A stretch of DNA of 13,049 nt from an uncultured Cellvibrio sp. Its GTDB lineage: Bacteria; Pseudomonadota; Gammaproteobacteria; Pseudomonadales; Cellvibrionaceae. Position numbers and translations under genes: made by a program. Positions 7,269 to 13,049 of the stretch are shown here, piece after piece. Numbering within the stretch: position 1 is the stretch's first letter; every line of letters begins with the position of its first letter. Under the pieces are notes generated by a model that saw only the letters and a program-made list of their open reading frames with translations, did no database searches and was not told where the DNA came from. The stretch lies in assembly GCA_946482385.1 (NCBI GenBank), contig CAMLRI010000014.1, positions 1 to 13,049 on the forward strand, in the 5' to 3' direction.

Positions 7269-8150
7269 TTGACCATGCCCCGTCGCAGACGCGAAGAAAT
7301 CCATGTAAACCATGAGCGCTGGTTGATTTCCTATGCGGATTTCATCACCTTGCTGTTTGCGTTTTTTGTGGTGATGTATTCCATTTCGCAAGTTAATGAA
7401 AGCAAATACCGCGTGCTGTCGGAAACCTTTGTGCAGGCGTTCAACCAGCCCAATGATGCCCAGGCCAATCCCGACCCGGCCACCCAGCTCTCGCCATCGA
7501 ATGATGTGATCACCCCCGTTGAAATGGGCAAAACCGCGGTTGAGCAGGTAACCAACGACGAACAGGTGCCGATAATTAGCGACCAGGCCCCCAAGGATTC
7601 CACCCAGCCCAGCAACCAGGAAGACGCCGTGAAAACCAGTGACGAGCTGGCGCAAATTTCCGATCTGGTGAGCGAAAAATTTAGCCAGTTAATGGATGAG
7701 GAATTAATTCAGGTGTCCAGCAATGAGCTGTGGCTGCAAATTGAATTAAAAGACAGCATTTTGTTTGCCTCTGGCAATGCCGACCCCAGTGCCCAGGCCC
7801 AGGCGATTTTTGATGAAATTGCCGGCATCCTCAAAGGCTATAGCAACCCCATCCAGGTGGAAGGCTTTACCGACAACGTGCCCATCAACAGCGCCAAGTT
7901 CCCTACCAACTGGGAGCTGTCCAGCGCCAGGGCCAGCGCCATCGTCAAACTCCTGGCCAGCAAAGGGGTGGCGCCCGAACGCTTGGCGGCTGTGGGTTAT
8001 GGTGAATTTCAGCCTGTGGCGAGTAATGCCACACCCGAGGGCCGGGCACAGAATCGTCGGGTAGCCATTATGGTGGCCAAACGCAAAATGGATCGCCCCC
8101 AGGTAAAACCCCGGCAGATCAATCCTGAGCCTGCAACAACCTCCCCCTGA
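7269..8150 (+). CDS. motD: Flagellar stator protein MotD (MotB/PomB family, OmpA domain)
   Basis: MotD is the peptidoglycan-anchored partner of MotC. It has 293 residues from TTG 7269, or 291 from ATG 7275. GGGGA at 7255-7259 is 9 bases from the TTG and 15 from the ATG, slightly favouring TTG; a start at MPRRRR also fits the family. One membrane segment covers about 20-40 (ISYADFITLLFAFFVVMYSIS without its last residue), with D24 as the ion-binding aspartate (MotB D32). A long acidic, Gln/Pro-rich periplasmic linker (about 57-125) follows. The OmpA-like domain is about 150-270, with TDNVPI, NWELSSARA, GYGEFQP and EGRAQNRRV. The gene lies 28 bp after motC and ends before a predicted terminator. 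Confidence 0.94.
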   Translation: MTMPRRRREEIHVNHERWLISYADFITLLFAFFVVMYSISQVNESKYRVLSETFVQAFNQPNDAQANPDPATQLSPSNDVITPVEMGKTAVEQVTNDEQVPIISDQAPKDSTQPSNQEDAVKTSDELAQISDLVSEKFSQLMDEELIQVSSNELWLQIELKDSILFASGNADPSAQAQAIFDEIAGILKGYSNPIQVEGFTDNVPINSAKFPTNWELSSARASAIVKLLASKGVAPERLAAVGYGEFQPVASNATPEGRAQNRRVAIMVAKRKMDRPQVKPRQINPEPATTSP

Positions 8151-8165
8151 TCCCCCTTGCCGCCG

Positions 8166-8187
8166 GGCGGCCAATGGCTGCCGTTTT
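8166..8187 (+). terminator. Likely Rho-independent terminator after motD
   Basis: GGCGGCC (8166-8172), loop AAT, GGCTGCC (8176-8182) pairs over seven positions with one G-U, and is followed by GTTTT. The T-run is short and the loop only three bases, so termination may be partial. It would close the fliA/cheY to motD unit. Confidence 0.6.
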
Positions 8188-8333
8188 GTGGTTAATTTTT
8201 ATCCCATGTCTGCGCCAATTATCTGCTGCTAAACTTTTATTCTCGGTGTGCTAGCGGGTTTTTACCGCCTGGGTGGCTATTTGCGAGACTGGATGAGCTG
8301 TCTGGAGTAAGGGTTTGATTTTTATAGAGAGAA

Positions 8334-8353
8334 TAGGCATAGAGCTTGCTAGA
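8334..8353 (+). promoter_or_regulatory. Sigma-54-like (-24/-12) promoter candidate upstream of parC
   Basis: AGGCATAGAGCTTGCTAGA (8335-8353) has the GG (8336-8337) and GC (8348-8349) separated by exactly ten bases. GGCA and TTGCT match the RpoN consensus TGGCAC-N5-TTGCA, with the first T replaced by A. Start of transcription would be expected near 8360, about 60 bp before parC. Polar flagellates use RpoN with FleQ-type activators for flagellar genes. No other gap in this window showed this spacing. Activator sites were not identified. Confidence 0.45.
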
Positions 8354-8418
8354 CTGTAACTCATTGTGTGAATAACTTCTCAAACTGCCTGAACTTTGAC
8401 GCAGGCGAGGACTAAAGG

Positions 8419-9240
8419 GTGCGTGTAATTGCCGTAGCCAATCAAAAGGGTGGGGTAGGTAAAACCACCACTAGTGTTGCCTTGGGGGGCTTGATCGCCG
8501 CTGAAGGGCAGCGCGTTTTGCTATTGGATCTGGACCCACACGGCTCTTTATCCACCTATTTCCGCCTGGATCCAGATGCCCAGGCGCTAAGTAGCTACAG
8601 CCTGTTCCAGGAGCGCAAGACCTTAACGCGCGAATCGGTGCAGCGCCTGGTCAAAGCAACGGATTTTCCCCATCTCCACATACTGCCTGCCACTACCGCC
8701 TTGGCGACCCTCGAGCGCCAGGCCATAGGCCAGGATGGCATGGGCTTGGTGATCCAACGGGCATTGGCACTGATCCAACAGGATTACGACTATGTGATTA
8801 TCGATTCTCCCCCCTTATTGGGTGTGTTGATGATCAACGCCCTGGCGGCTTGCCAGTGGCTGGTGGTGCCGGTGCAAACCGAGTTCCTGGCGTTAAAGGG
8901 CCTGGAAAAAATGGTGAACACCCTGGCGATGATGTCGCGTTCGCGCAAAAAACCGCTGAACTACTCCATAGTGCCGGTGATGTTTGACCGCCGCACCCAG
9001 GCATCGGTGACCAGTTTGCGCAGTATCCGCAATACCTATCCCGATCAAGTTTGGGCGGGCCATGTGCCTGTGGATACCCGTTTCCGCGATGCCAGCAAGG
9101 CGGGTGTGCCGCCACATCTATTCGACCCAAGTGCCCGCGGTGTGGAGGCCTACACTTCTTTGTGGCACTGGCTTAAAAAATCTATCCAGGCTCAGGAACA
9201 GGCCGAACTCAAGCTGGCTAATACTGCCAGCCTGGGGTGA
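8419..9240 (+). CDS. parC: ParC, ParA-family ATPase for polar chemosensory arrays
   Basis: ParC-type proteins are ParA/MinD-superfamily ATPases; in Vibrio ParC goes to the cell pole and recruits the chemotaxis array through ParP. It has 273 residues with the deviant Walker A KGGVGKT at 10-16 (signature K10, catalytic K15), the A' motif LLLDLDPHG (35-42) and Walker B YVIIDSPP (125-132). It has no N-terminal DNA-binding domain, as expected for small ParA proteins. The GTG start at 8419 gives MRVIAVANQKGG directly and is preceded by GAGGA (8407-8411) at seven bases. It lies in a chemotaxis cluster with no parB, and is followed three bases later by parP. This separates it from plasmid or chromosome partition ParA, although automatic annotation often calls it a partition protein. 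Confidence 0.9.
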   Translation: MRVIAVANQKGGVGKTTTSVALGGLIAAEGQRVLLLDLDPHGSLSTYFRLDPDAQALSSYSLFQERKTLTRESVQRLVKATDFPHLHILPATTALATLERQAIGQDGMGLVIQRALALIQQDYDYVIIDSPPLLGVLMINALAACQWLVVPVQTEFLALKGLEKMVNTLAMMSRSRKKPLNYSIVPVMFDRRTQASVTSLRSIRNTYPDQVWAGHVPVDTRFRDASKAGVPPHLFDPSARGVEAYTSLWHWLKKSIQAQEQAELKLANTASLG

Positions 9241-9243
9241 TCT

Positions 9244-10251
9244 ATGGCCGATATCAAATCCCCCGATGAAAGCCTGAGCAGCTATTTCGACGATCTGCTG
9301 GGTGGCGATGAAGCCAGCGGCAGCTTGCTGGATGCCCCCGCCGTGCAGCCTGCCAACTGGGCCGCGGCAAGTGGGCGGGTGGTTCCTTTGCCGCACAAAA
9401 CCTCCGCATCAAAACCGCCGGCAGCCAAGAAAAAACTCAATTTGGTCGCACCTGTAGCTCACTATGCCGAGCCGGAACCCCAGCAAAGCCAGGAGCAAAA
9501 ACAAAAGCTGGAGAAGCTGCTGCAATCGGCGCGCACCCAGTTGTTGATGGAGACGGCCACTGCGCCCGAGGTAAAGGTTGAGGAATCTTTGGCGGCGCCT
9601 GTGACCCAGACTGCCTTTCAGTATCGCCCCGATGAAATCCAGGAGTGGGAGATAGAAGCCCCGGCAGCTGAGGCCCTATTGGCAGAGCCGAGTGCGCCAG
9701 TATCCGAACCAGTCGAGGCTGTTGAAGACGCCCAACTTCACTCCTATCAATTGGAGGGGGTTGAATGGTTGGAAAACGGCCGGCCAGTGTGGGCGCAATC
9801 GCGCTTTGATGTATTGCTGTTCAGTGTGTCGGGTTTGACCCTGGCTGTGCCCTTGGTGGCCTTGGGGCAAATACAACCGCTCACCGATGAGTTGACGCCT
9901 TTGTTTGGCCAGGCCGATTGGTTTATGGGCTTGCAGCCCACCAATGCGGGCAAAATCCGCACGGTTAACACGGCTAAGTTTGTGATGCCCGAGCGTTACG
10001 ACCCTCAGTTTCTAACAACGGCCAAATATGTGGTTTCCATTAATGGCGTGCCCTGGGGGTTAGCGGTGGATTCAGTTAACCAACCCATAACCCTGCACCC
10101 GGATGATGTGAAATGGCGCAGCGACCGCAGCAAGCGCCCCTGGTTGGCGGGAACGGTAAAGGAGCATATGTGTGCGCTGCTGGATATTCCGCGTATTGGC
10201 CAGATGCTGATTGAGGCGGACAAAAACTTTAACCGCAGTGCTGCCCATTGA
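9244..10251 (+). CDS. parP: ParP, CheW-domain protein linking arrays to ParC
   Basis: ParP in Vibrio has an N-terminal part that binds ParC and a C-terminal CheW-like (AIF) domain that binds CheA and receptors, holding arrays at the pole. This 335-residue protein fits that plan. Residues 1-180 are mostly Ala/Pro/Glu-rich and probably disordered, with a likely helix at about 82-104. The CheW-like domain spans about 184-325, including FDVLLFSVSGLTLAVPL, WFMGLQPTNAGKIRTVNTAK split over strands, and WGLAVDSVNQPITL. The extreme N-terminus carries LSSYFDDLLGGD (11-22), which resembles the motif repeated in the CheA linker and the CheZ tail. ATG 9244 is three bases after the parC stop, with GGGG at 9234-9237 as ribosome site. 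The assignment rests on domain layout and gene order. Confidence 0.87.
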   Translation: MADIKSPDESLSSYFDDLLGGDEASGSLLDAPAVQPANWAAASGRVVPLPHKTSASKPPAAKKKLNLVAPVAHYAEPEPQQSQEQKQKLEKLLQSARTQLLMETATAPEVKVEESLAAPVTQTAFQYRPDEIQEWEIEAPAAEALLAEPSAPVSEPVEAVEDAQLHSYQLEGVEWLENGRPVWAQSRFDVLLFSVSGLTLAVPLVALGQIQPLTDELTPLFGQADWFMGLQPTNAGKIRTVNTAKFVMPERYDPQFLTTAKYVVSINGVPWGLAVDSVNQPITLHPDDVKWRSDRSKRPWLAGTVKEHMCALLDIPRIGQMLIEADKNFNRSAAH

Positions 10252-10260
10252 TTGAGGCAA

Positions 10261-10308
10261 AAGCGATTGGCGGCAAAAGCTGGCAGCTGGGCATCGCTTG
10301 GCTATAGT
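10261..10308 (+). promoter_or_regulatory. Inverted repeat and sigma-70-like promoter candidate upstream of cheW
   Basis: AAGCGAT (10261-10267) and ATCGCTT (10293-10299) form a perfect 7-bp inverted repeat 25 bp apart. The spacer contains the palindrome AGCTG-G-CAGCT (10278-10288). Overlapping it, CTGGCA (10280-10285) and TATAGT (10303-10308), with a 17-bp spacer, match the -35/-10 consensus at four and five of six positions. This could give cheW its own promoter under an operator-like palindrome. No protein is known to bind it. Confidence 0.33.
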
Positions 10309-10417
10309 TATGACTATTCAATGCTATAAAGATCGCCGGTTACGGCAAGCAAATGTTATTGAAAACACAGGTTTTACCCCTATTATTGACGCCCATTTGT
10401 GTAAGCGACGGGTTTGC

Positions 10418-10434
10418 AGAGGATACCGAGCATG
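10418..10434 (+). promoter_or_regulatory. Shine-Dalgarno fixing the cheW start
   Basis: AGAGGA at 10418-10423 is eight bases before ATG 10432. It lies inside the six-codon extension that would result from the TTG at 10414, so the ATG is the proper start. Confidence 0.8.
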
Positions 10435-10920
10435 GCTAACGATGTTGTAAAAAATAAAAGCACCAGTGATGACCCAGTGCTGCAATGGGTGACTTTTCGC
10501 CTGGATGGTGAAACCTATGGCATCAACGTGATGCAGGTGCAGGAAGTGCTGCGCTACTCCGAAATTGCGCCTGTGCCAGGTGCGCCGTCCTATGTGTTGG
10601 GTATTATCAACCTGCGCGGCAATGTGGTGACGGTGATCGATACCCGCCATCGCTTTAACCTCTCCAGCGGTGAAATTACCGACAATACCCGTATCGTCAT
10701 TATCGAAACGGATCGCCACGTTATTGGCATTTTGGTGGATAGCGTGGCGGAAGTGGTTTACCTGCGCCAGTCAGAAATTGAAATGGCCCCCAACGTTGGC
10801 AACGAGGAAAGCGCCAAGTTTATCCAGGGCGTGTGCCACAAAAACAACGAGCTGTTGATTTTGATTGACCTGAATAAATTGCTGACCAGTGAAGAGTGGT
10901 CAGAGCTGGAAGATATCTAG
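10432..10920 (+). CDS. cheW: Chemotaxis coupling protein CheW
   Basis: CheW couples chemoreceptors to CheA P5 in the array. It has 162 residues, the usual length. The two-lobed CheW fold is recognisable from QWVTFRLDGETYGINVMQV (about 19-37), VLRYSEIAPVPGAPSYVLG, the conserved INLRGNVVTVIDTRHRF and, later, VIGILVDSVAEVVYL and FIQGV. The ATG at 10432 is chosen over an upstream TTG because AGAGGA lies eight bases before it. It follows parP after a 180-bp gap and precedes the DUF2802 gene by eight bases. It differs from ParP, whose CheW-like domain sits behind a long disordered N-terminus. Confidence 0.96.
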   Translation: MANDVVKNKSTSDDPVLQWVTFRLDGETYGINVMQVQEVLRYSEIAPVPGAPSYVLGIINLRGNVVTVIDTRHRFNLSSGEITDNTRIVIIETDRHVIGILVDSVAEVVYLRQSEIEMAPNVGNEESAKFIQGVCHKNNELLILIDLNKLLTSEEWSELEDI

Positions 10921-10928
10921 GAACCGGC

Positions 10929-11315
10929 ATGACCAATCTGGAATGGGGTTTGGCGATTTGCGCCGGGGTGAGTTTACTGGCCCTGGTGCTGGCGCTATTG
11001 AGCTTGCGCCTGGTGCGCCGCCAGGCGCGCGAAACAGAAAAACTGTTGCAGCGTTTGACGCGCGAAGTGGCCGCATCCAGCAGTGGTTCTGTGGGAATGG
11101 GGCAGCGGTTAATGGCGATGGAAAAACGTTTGCAAAACGCCGCCCAACAAAAACCGGAAAAAATGGATTACTACCAGGACGAAGAATTCCAGCCTTATTC
11201 ACAGGCGGCGCAATTGTTCAAAATGGGCATGGATGCTGAAGAAGTTGCCCGTCGCTGCGGGTTATCCCGCGCCGAGGCTTCGCTGTTGGAAGTCATGCAA
11301 AAAAGCGGCAGTTAG
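10929..11315 (+). CDS. DUF2802-family membrane-anchored protein of unknown function
   Basis: I recognise this as the small protein that follows cheW in Pseudomonas (PA1465-like, DUF2802); no function is established. It has 128 residues. One membrane segment covers about 6-27 (LAICAGVSLLALVLALLSLR), followed by a basic RLVRRQAR stretch suggesting the rest is cytoplasmic. A probable coiled coil runs about 28-70. The C-terminal 40 residues include FKMGMDAEEVARRCGLSRAEASLL, which reads like a small helix-turn-helix. ATG 10929 is eight bases after the cheW stop, with AGGA (10919-10922) overlapping that stop, so it is surely cotranscribed with cheW. A longer in-frame extension from GTG 10896 would overlap cheW and lacks support. 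Its stop codon lies within the loop and stem of the terminator. Confidence 0.82.
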   Translation: MTNLEWGLAICAGVSLLALVLALLSLRLVRRQARETEKLLQRLTREVAASSSGSVGMGQRLMAMEKRLQNAAQQKPEKMDYYQDEEFQPYSQAAQLFKMGMDAEEVARRCGLSRAEASLLEVMQKSGS

Positions 11316-11330
11316 CCGCTTTCTCTTATC
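11299..11330. terminator. Bidirectional Rho-independent terminator between convergent operons
   Basis: AAAGCGGC (11302-11309), loop AGTTA, GCCGCTTT (11315-11322) is a perfect 8-bp stem. On the + strand it continues into TTTCTCTTAT; on the - strand the stem ends in a run of six T (complement of 11299-11304), so it is the stronger terminator for yciK. The TAG stop of the DUF2802 gene (11313-11315) is inside the structure. A 40-bp gap separates the two convergent genes. Confidence 0.85.
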
Positions 11331-11355
11331 CCCTCTGTTTATTTACGGGTAACGG

Positions 11356-12120
11356 CTAGGCGTAATGAAAAGAAACGCCGCTCATACCTGCAGATTCATC
11401 CCCCAGCAAATACACATAACCCGGCATTAATGCCTCAGGTGATTTAATGCTGTTCGGGTCTTCCGCCGGATAGGCTTTGGCGCGCATGCGGGTGCGGGTG
11501 CCGCCGGGGTTGATACTGTTGAAGCGAATTTTACTGATACCTTCGTGTTCGTCGGCCAGGGTTTGCATCAGGTTTTCCTGGGCCGCCTTGGAGGCGGCAT
11601 AAGCCCCCCAAAACGCGCGACCTTGAAACGCCACACTGGAACTGGTGAAAAGCACGCTGGCGCTGGTGGATTGCTCCAGTAGCGGCAGCAAAGCCTGGGT
11701 CAGCATAAAAGGCGTATTCACATTAACCTGCATACAGCGCTGCCAGGCGCCCACGGAATAGTTGCTGATGGGTGTGCGTTCGCCCAGGTCGGCAGCGTTG
11801 TGCAGCAAACCATCCAAGCGGCCAAAGCTATCGGCAATGGCATTGCACACTGCATCGCAATCCTGCTCGGTGGCGCTTTCCAAATTGAGCGGGAATATCG
11901 CTGGCTGCGGATGGCCGGCCGCTTCAATCTCGTCGTACACCTTCTCCAGTTTGCCCAGGGTGCGGCCGCACAAAATGACGGTGGCGCCACAGCTGGCAAA
12001 GGTTTTTGCGGCCACCTTGCCGATGCCGTCGCCAGCGCCAGTCACCAGAATAATTTTATCGGCCAGGGCATGGGGCGACAGGCTGAAGTTTGCGGGGATT
12101 TGTAGCTGGGTGGTGTGCAT
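11356..12120 (-). CDS. yciK: YciK-family short-chain dehydrogenase/reductase
   Basis: This NAD(P)-dependent SDR oxidoreductase has no firmly known substrate. It has 254 residues, the family norm. The cofactor motif TGAGDGIG is at 27-34, HNAAD at 107-111, QVNVN at 131-135, the catalytic serine within SSS at 160-162, and Y174 and K178 in YAASK. INPGGTRTRMRA (203-214) and MPGYVYLLGD (232-241) closely match E. coli YciK. It is the last gene of a ubiG-mupP-yciK order also found in Pseudomonas, 65 bp after mupP. The weak ribosome site AAGAGA is nine bases before the ATG. Its terminator is shared with the convergent DUF2802 gene. Confidence 0.92.
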   Translation of the reverse strand: MHTTQLQIPANFSLSPHALADKIILVTGAGDGIGKVAAKTFASCGATVILCGRTLGKLEKVYDEIEAAGHPQPAIFPLNLESATEQDCDAVCNAIADSFGRLDGLLHNAADLGERTPISNYSVGAWQRCMQVNVNTPFMLTQALLPLLEQSTSASVLFTSSSVAFQGRAFWGAYAASKAAQENLMQTLADEHEGISKIRFNSINPGGTRTRMRAKAYPAEDPNSIKSPEALMPGYVYLLGDESAGMSGVSFHYA

Positions 12121-12144
12121 AAAGCGTTATCTCTTGGTGGTGCG

Positions 12145-12179
12145 GCGGCAAGTGCCATTCTGGCTGACACTAATGCCGC
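12145..12179 (-). other. Imperfect hairpin in the mupP-yciK gap
   Basis: GCGGCA (12145-12150) pairs with TGCCGC (12174-12179), continued by AGTG/CACT (12151-12154 and 12168-12171) with a two-base bulge, and topped by CCA-TTC-TGG. No T-run follows on either strand, so it is not a standard terminator. It may be an mRNA processing or stability element between the two genes. This is inferred from the fold alone. Confidence 0.4.
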
Positions 12180-12185
12180 GAGCCG

Positions 12186-12854
12186 TCATAAATATTGCTG
12201 GATAATAGGCCATATCTCATCGGCGTGGCTGACGCAGTGGTCGGCATTCCAGTTGGCGGGGTCATCGCCTTCATCGACATAACCATAGGCGGCGGCAATG
12301 GTGATGCTGCCGGCGTCGCGGCCGCAATCTATATCGCGCTTGTGGTCGCCGACAAAAATAATTTGCTGTGGCTTGCAGCCTAGCTGTGTGCTGGCGAGCA
12401 GCATGGATTCCGGGTCCGGCTTGCTGCGCTGCACATGGTCGGGGCAGATCACACTGGCTGGCGCTGGCTGCATATTGAGAGCCGCCATGAGTGGCAGTGT
12501 ATAGGCCGCCGGCTTGTTGGTTGCTATGCCCCAGGCGATTTGGTGTTGCGCCAGTTTTTCCAGCAGGTTTTCAATGCCGGGGAAGGGTTTGGTATGCACC
12601 GCAATATGTTGCAAATACAACTCCAATAATCGCTGGCGCAAAGGCTCGAAGTCGCTGTGGGATTCGTCGATACCAAAGGCCAATTTGATCAGGGCTTTGG
12701 AGCCGTTGGAAACGCCGGCACGGATGAGCTCATCGGGCAGGGTGGGGCGCCCTTGCTCACGCAAAAGCTGGTTGACCACCACGACAAAATCCGGCGCTGT
12801 ATCCAGTAGTGTGCCGTCCAGGTCGAACATAACAGCGCGTATTGCTTGGTTCAT
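12186..12854 (-). CDS. mupP: MupP-type HAD phosphatase (N-acetylmuramate 6-phosphate phosphatase)
   Basis: MupP dephosphorylates MurNAc 6-phosphate in the Pseudomonas peptidoglycan recycling route that leads through AmgK and MurU to UDP-MurNAc; it was formerly annotated as phosphoglycolate phosphatase. It has 222 residues. The HAD motifs are complete: DLDGTLLDT with D11 and D13, T112 in GIATNKP, K145 in SKPDP, and D170 and D174 in FVGDHKRDIDCG. The C1-type cap lies between motifs I and II. The start is ATG 12852-12854, whose first base is shared with the ubiG stop (TGATG). A longer reading from 12989 only runs through ubiG in another frame. MupP rather than Gph is inferred from its place between ubiG and yciK; sequence alone cannot settle the substrate. 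Confidence 0.85.
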   Translation of the reverse strand: MNQAIRAVMFDLDGTLLDTAPDFVVVVNQLLREQGRPTLPDELIRAGVSNGSKALIKLAFGIDESHSDFEPLRQRLLELYLQHIAVHTKPFPGIENLLEKLAQHQIAWGIATNKPAAYTLPLMAALNMQPAPASVICPDHVQRSKPDPESMLLASTQLGCKPQQIIFVGDHKRDIDCGRDAGSITIAAAYGYVDEGDDPANWNADHCVSHADEIWPIIQQYL

Positions 12855-13049
12855 CAGTCGCTCACTTTTTTCGCGTGTATCAGGTAGTTCACGCTCACAT
12901 CCTGCGGGTTGAGTTTGTAGCGTTTGGTGATGGGGTTGTAGGTCATACCGGTCATGGCTTGCAGCTCCAAACCAGCCGCACGGAGCCACTGCGCCAATTC
13001 CGAGGGGCGGATAAATTTGGCGTAATCGTGAGTGCCTTTGGGCAATAAC
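12854..13049 (-). CDS. ubiG: UbiG, ubiquinone biosynthesis O-methyltransferase (3' end only)
   Basis: UbiG performs both O-methylation steps of ubiquinone synthesis using S-adenosylmethionine. Only the last 65 or so residues are in the window; the SAM-binding domain lies beyond 13049. PKGTHDYAKFIRPSELAQW and MTYNPITKRYKL, followed by VNYLIHAKK, match the UbiG C-terminus closely. The reading frame continues beyond the window edge (codon at 13046-13048 is Leu), so the TTG at 13043-13045 is not a start. It overlaps mupP by one base, indicating coupled translation. Confidence 0.92.
   Translation of the reverse strand, partial: LLPKGTHDYAKFIRPSELAQWLRAAGLELQAMTGMTYNPITKRYKLNPQDVSVNYLIHAKKVSD

Larger units (their letters stand above)
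8151..8418. other. 268-bp intergenic region between motD and parC
   Basis: This is the longest gene-free stretch in the window. It holds the terminator at 8166-8187, the sigma-54-like element at 8334-8353, and an AT-rich segment around 8310-8345. In that segment TTGATT (8315-8320) could serve as a weak -35. No start-to-stop ORF of note is seen on either strand. It marks a probable transcription boundary between the che-mot and parC-parP units. Confidence 0.75.

Noticed and set aside
8230..8257. TAAACTTT resembling a FliA -35 box in the motD-parC gap
   Set aside because: The matching -10 position reads TGCTAGCG, with too few matches to GCCGATAA.
8419..9240. parC as a plasmid or phage partition gene, implying a mobile element
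   Set aside because: There is no parB, parS, integrase or IS nearby, and it sits in a conserved chemotaxis gene order with parP directly downstream.
10414..10431. TTG start extending cheW by six codons
   Set aside because: The Shine-Dalgarno AGAGGA lies within this extension and is correctly spaced for ATG 10432.
10324..10719. 131-codon - strand ORF over the cheW start
   Set aside because: It is antisense to well-recognised cheW, has no recognisable family and no ribosome site.
10896..10928. GTG start extending the DUF2802 protein into cheW
   Set aside because: It would overlap cheW by 25 bases without a ribosome site; AGGA at 10919 serves ATG 10929.
12855..12989. 45-codon N-terminal extension of mupP
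   Set aside because: It runs antiparallel in frame choice through the ubiG coding end, lacks family similarity, and the ATG at 12854 overlapping the ubiG stop begins directly at the HAD fold.

Overview
The window is a chromosomal segment from a polarly flagellated, motile gammaproteobacterium. The gene order fleN-fliA-cheY-cheZ-cheA-cheB-motC-motD-parC-parP-cheW-DUF2802 is the one known from Pseudomonas (PA1454 to PA1465 in P. aeruginosa). The convergent ubiG-mupP-yciK block also matches Pseudomonas order. Moderate GC and the protein character would fit Cellvibrio or another Cellvibrionaceae/Pseudomonadales member. The genus is an inference.

Left part (1-8150, + strand): the 3' two thirds of fleN (flagellar number ATPase), then fliA (sigma-28), then the chemotaxis core cheY, cheZ, cheA and cheB, then the stator pair motC-motD. 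Spacing is tight from cheB onward (cheB and motC share one base). A 178-bp gap precedes cheY and an 85-bp gap with two hairpins precedes cheA. A likely Rho-independent terminator follows motD.

Middle part (8151-11330, + strand): a 268-bp gene-free stretch carries that terminator and a well-spaced sigma-54-like -24/-12 element. It is followed by parC (ParA-family polar ATPase) and parP (CheW-domain protein), which tether chemosensory arrays to the cell pole in Vibrio. Then come a 180-bp gap, cheW, and a small membrane-anchored DUF2802 gene. A terminator overlapping the DUF2802 stop codon should work in both directions.

Right part (11356-13049, - strand): ubiG (3' end only), mupP and yciK, read toward the flagellar cluster. 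These are housekeeping genes (ubiquinone synthesis, peptidoglycan recycling, an SDR oxidoreductase) unrelated to motility.

The genes form one signalling chain. Receptors act through CheW on CheA, which phosphorylates CheY and CheB. CheZ dephosphorylates CheY. CheY-P acts on a motor driven by MotC/MotD. FleN and ParC/ParP set the number and polar position of flagella and arrays. The most notable feature is in CheA. Where a P2 (CheY-docking) domain would be expected, it has a long Ala/Pro linker with three near-identical 21-residue motifs and a degenerate fourth. Their core resembles the CheY-binding C-terminal tail of CheZ, and a similar motif sits at the N-terminus of ParP. No stretch above 300 bp lacks a gene. 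No tRNA, rRNA, IS element or CRISPR array was seen.
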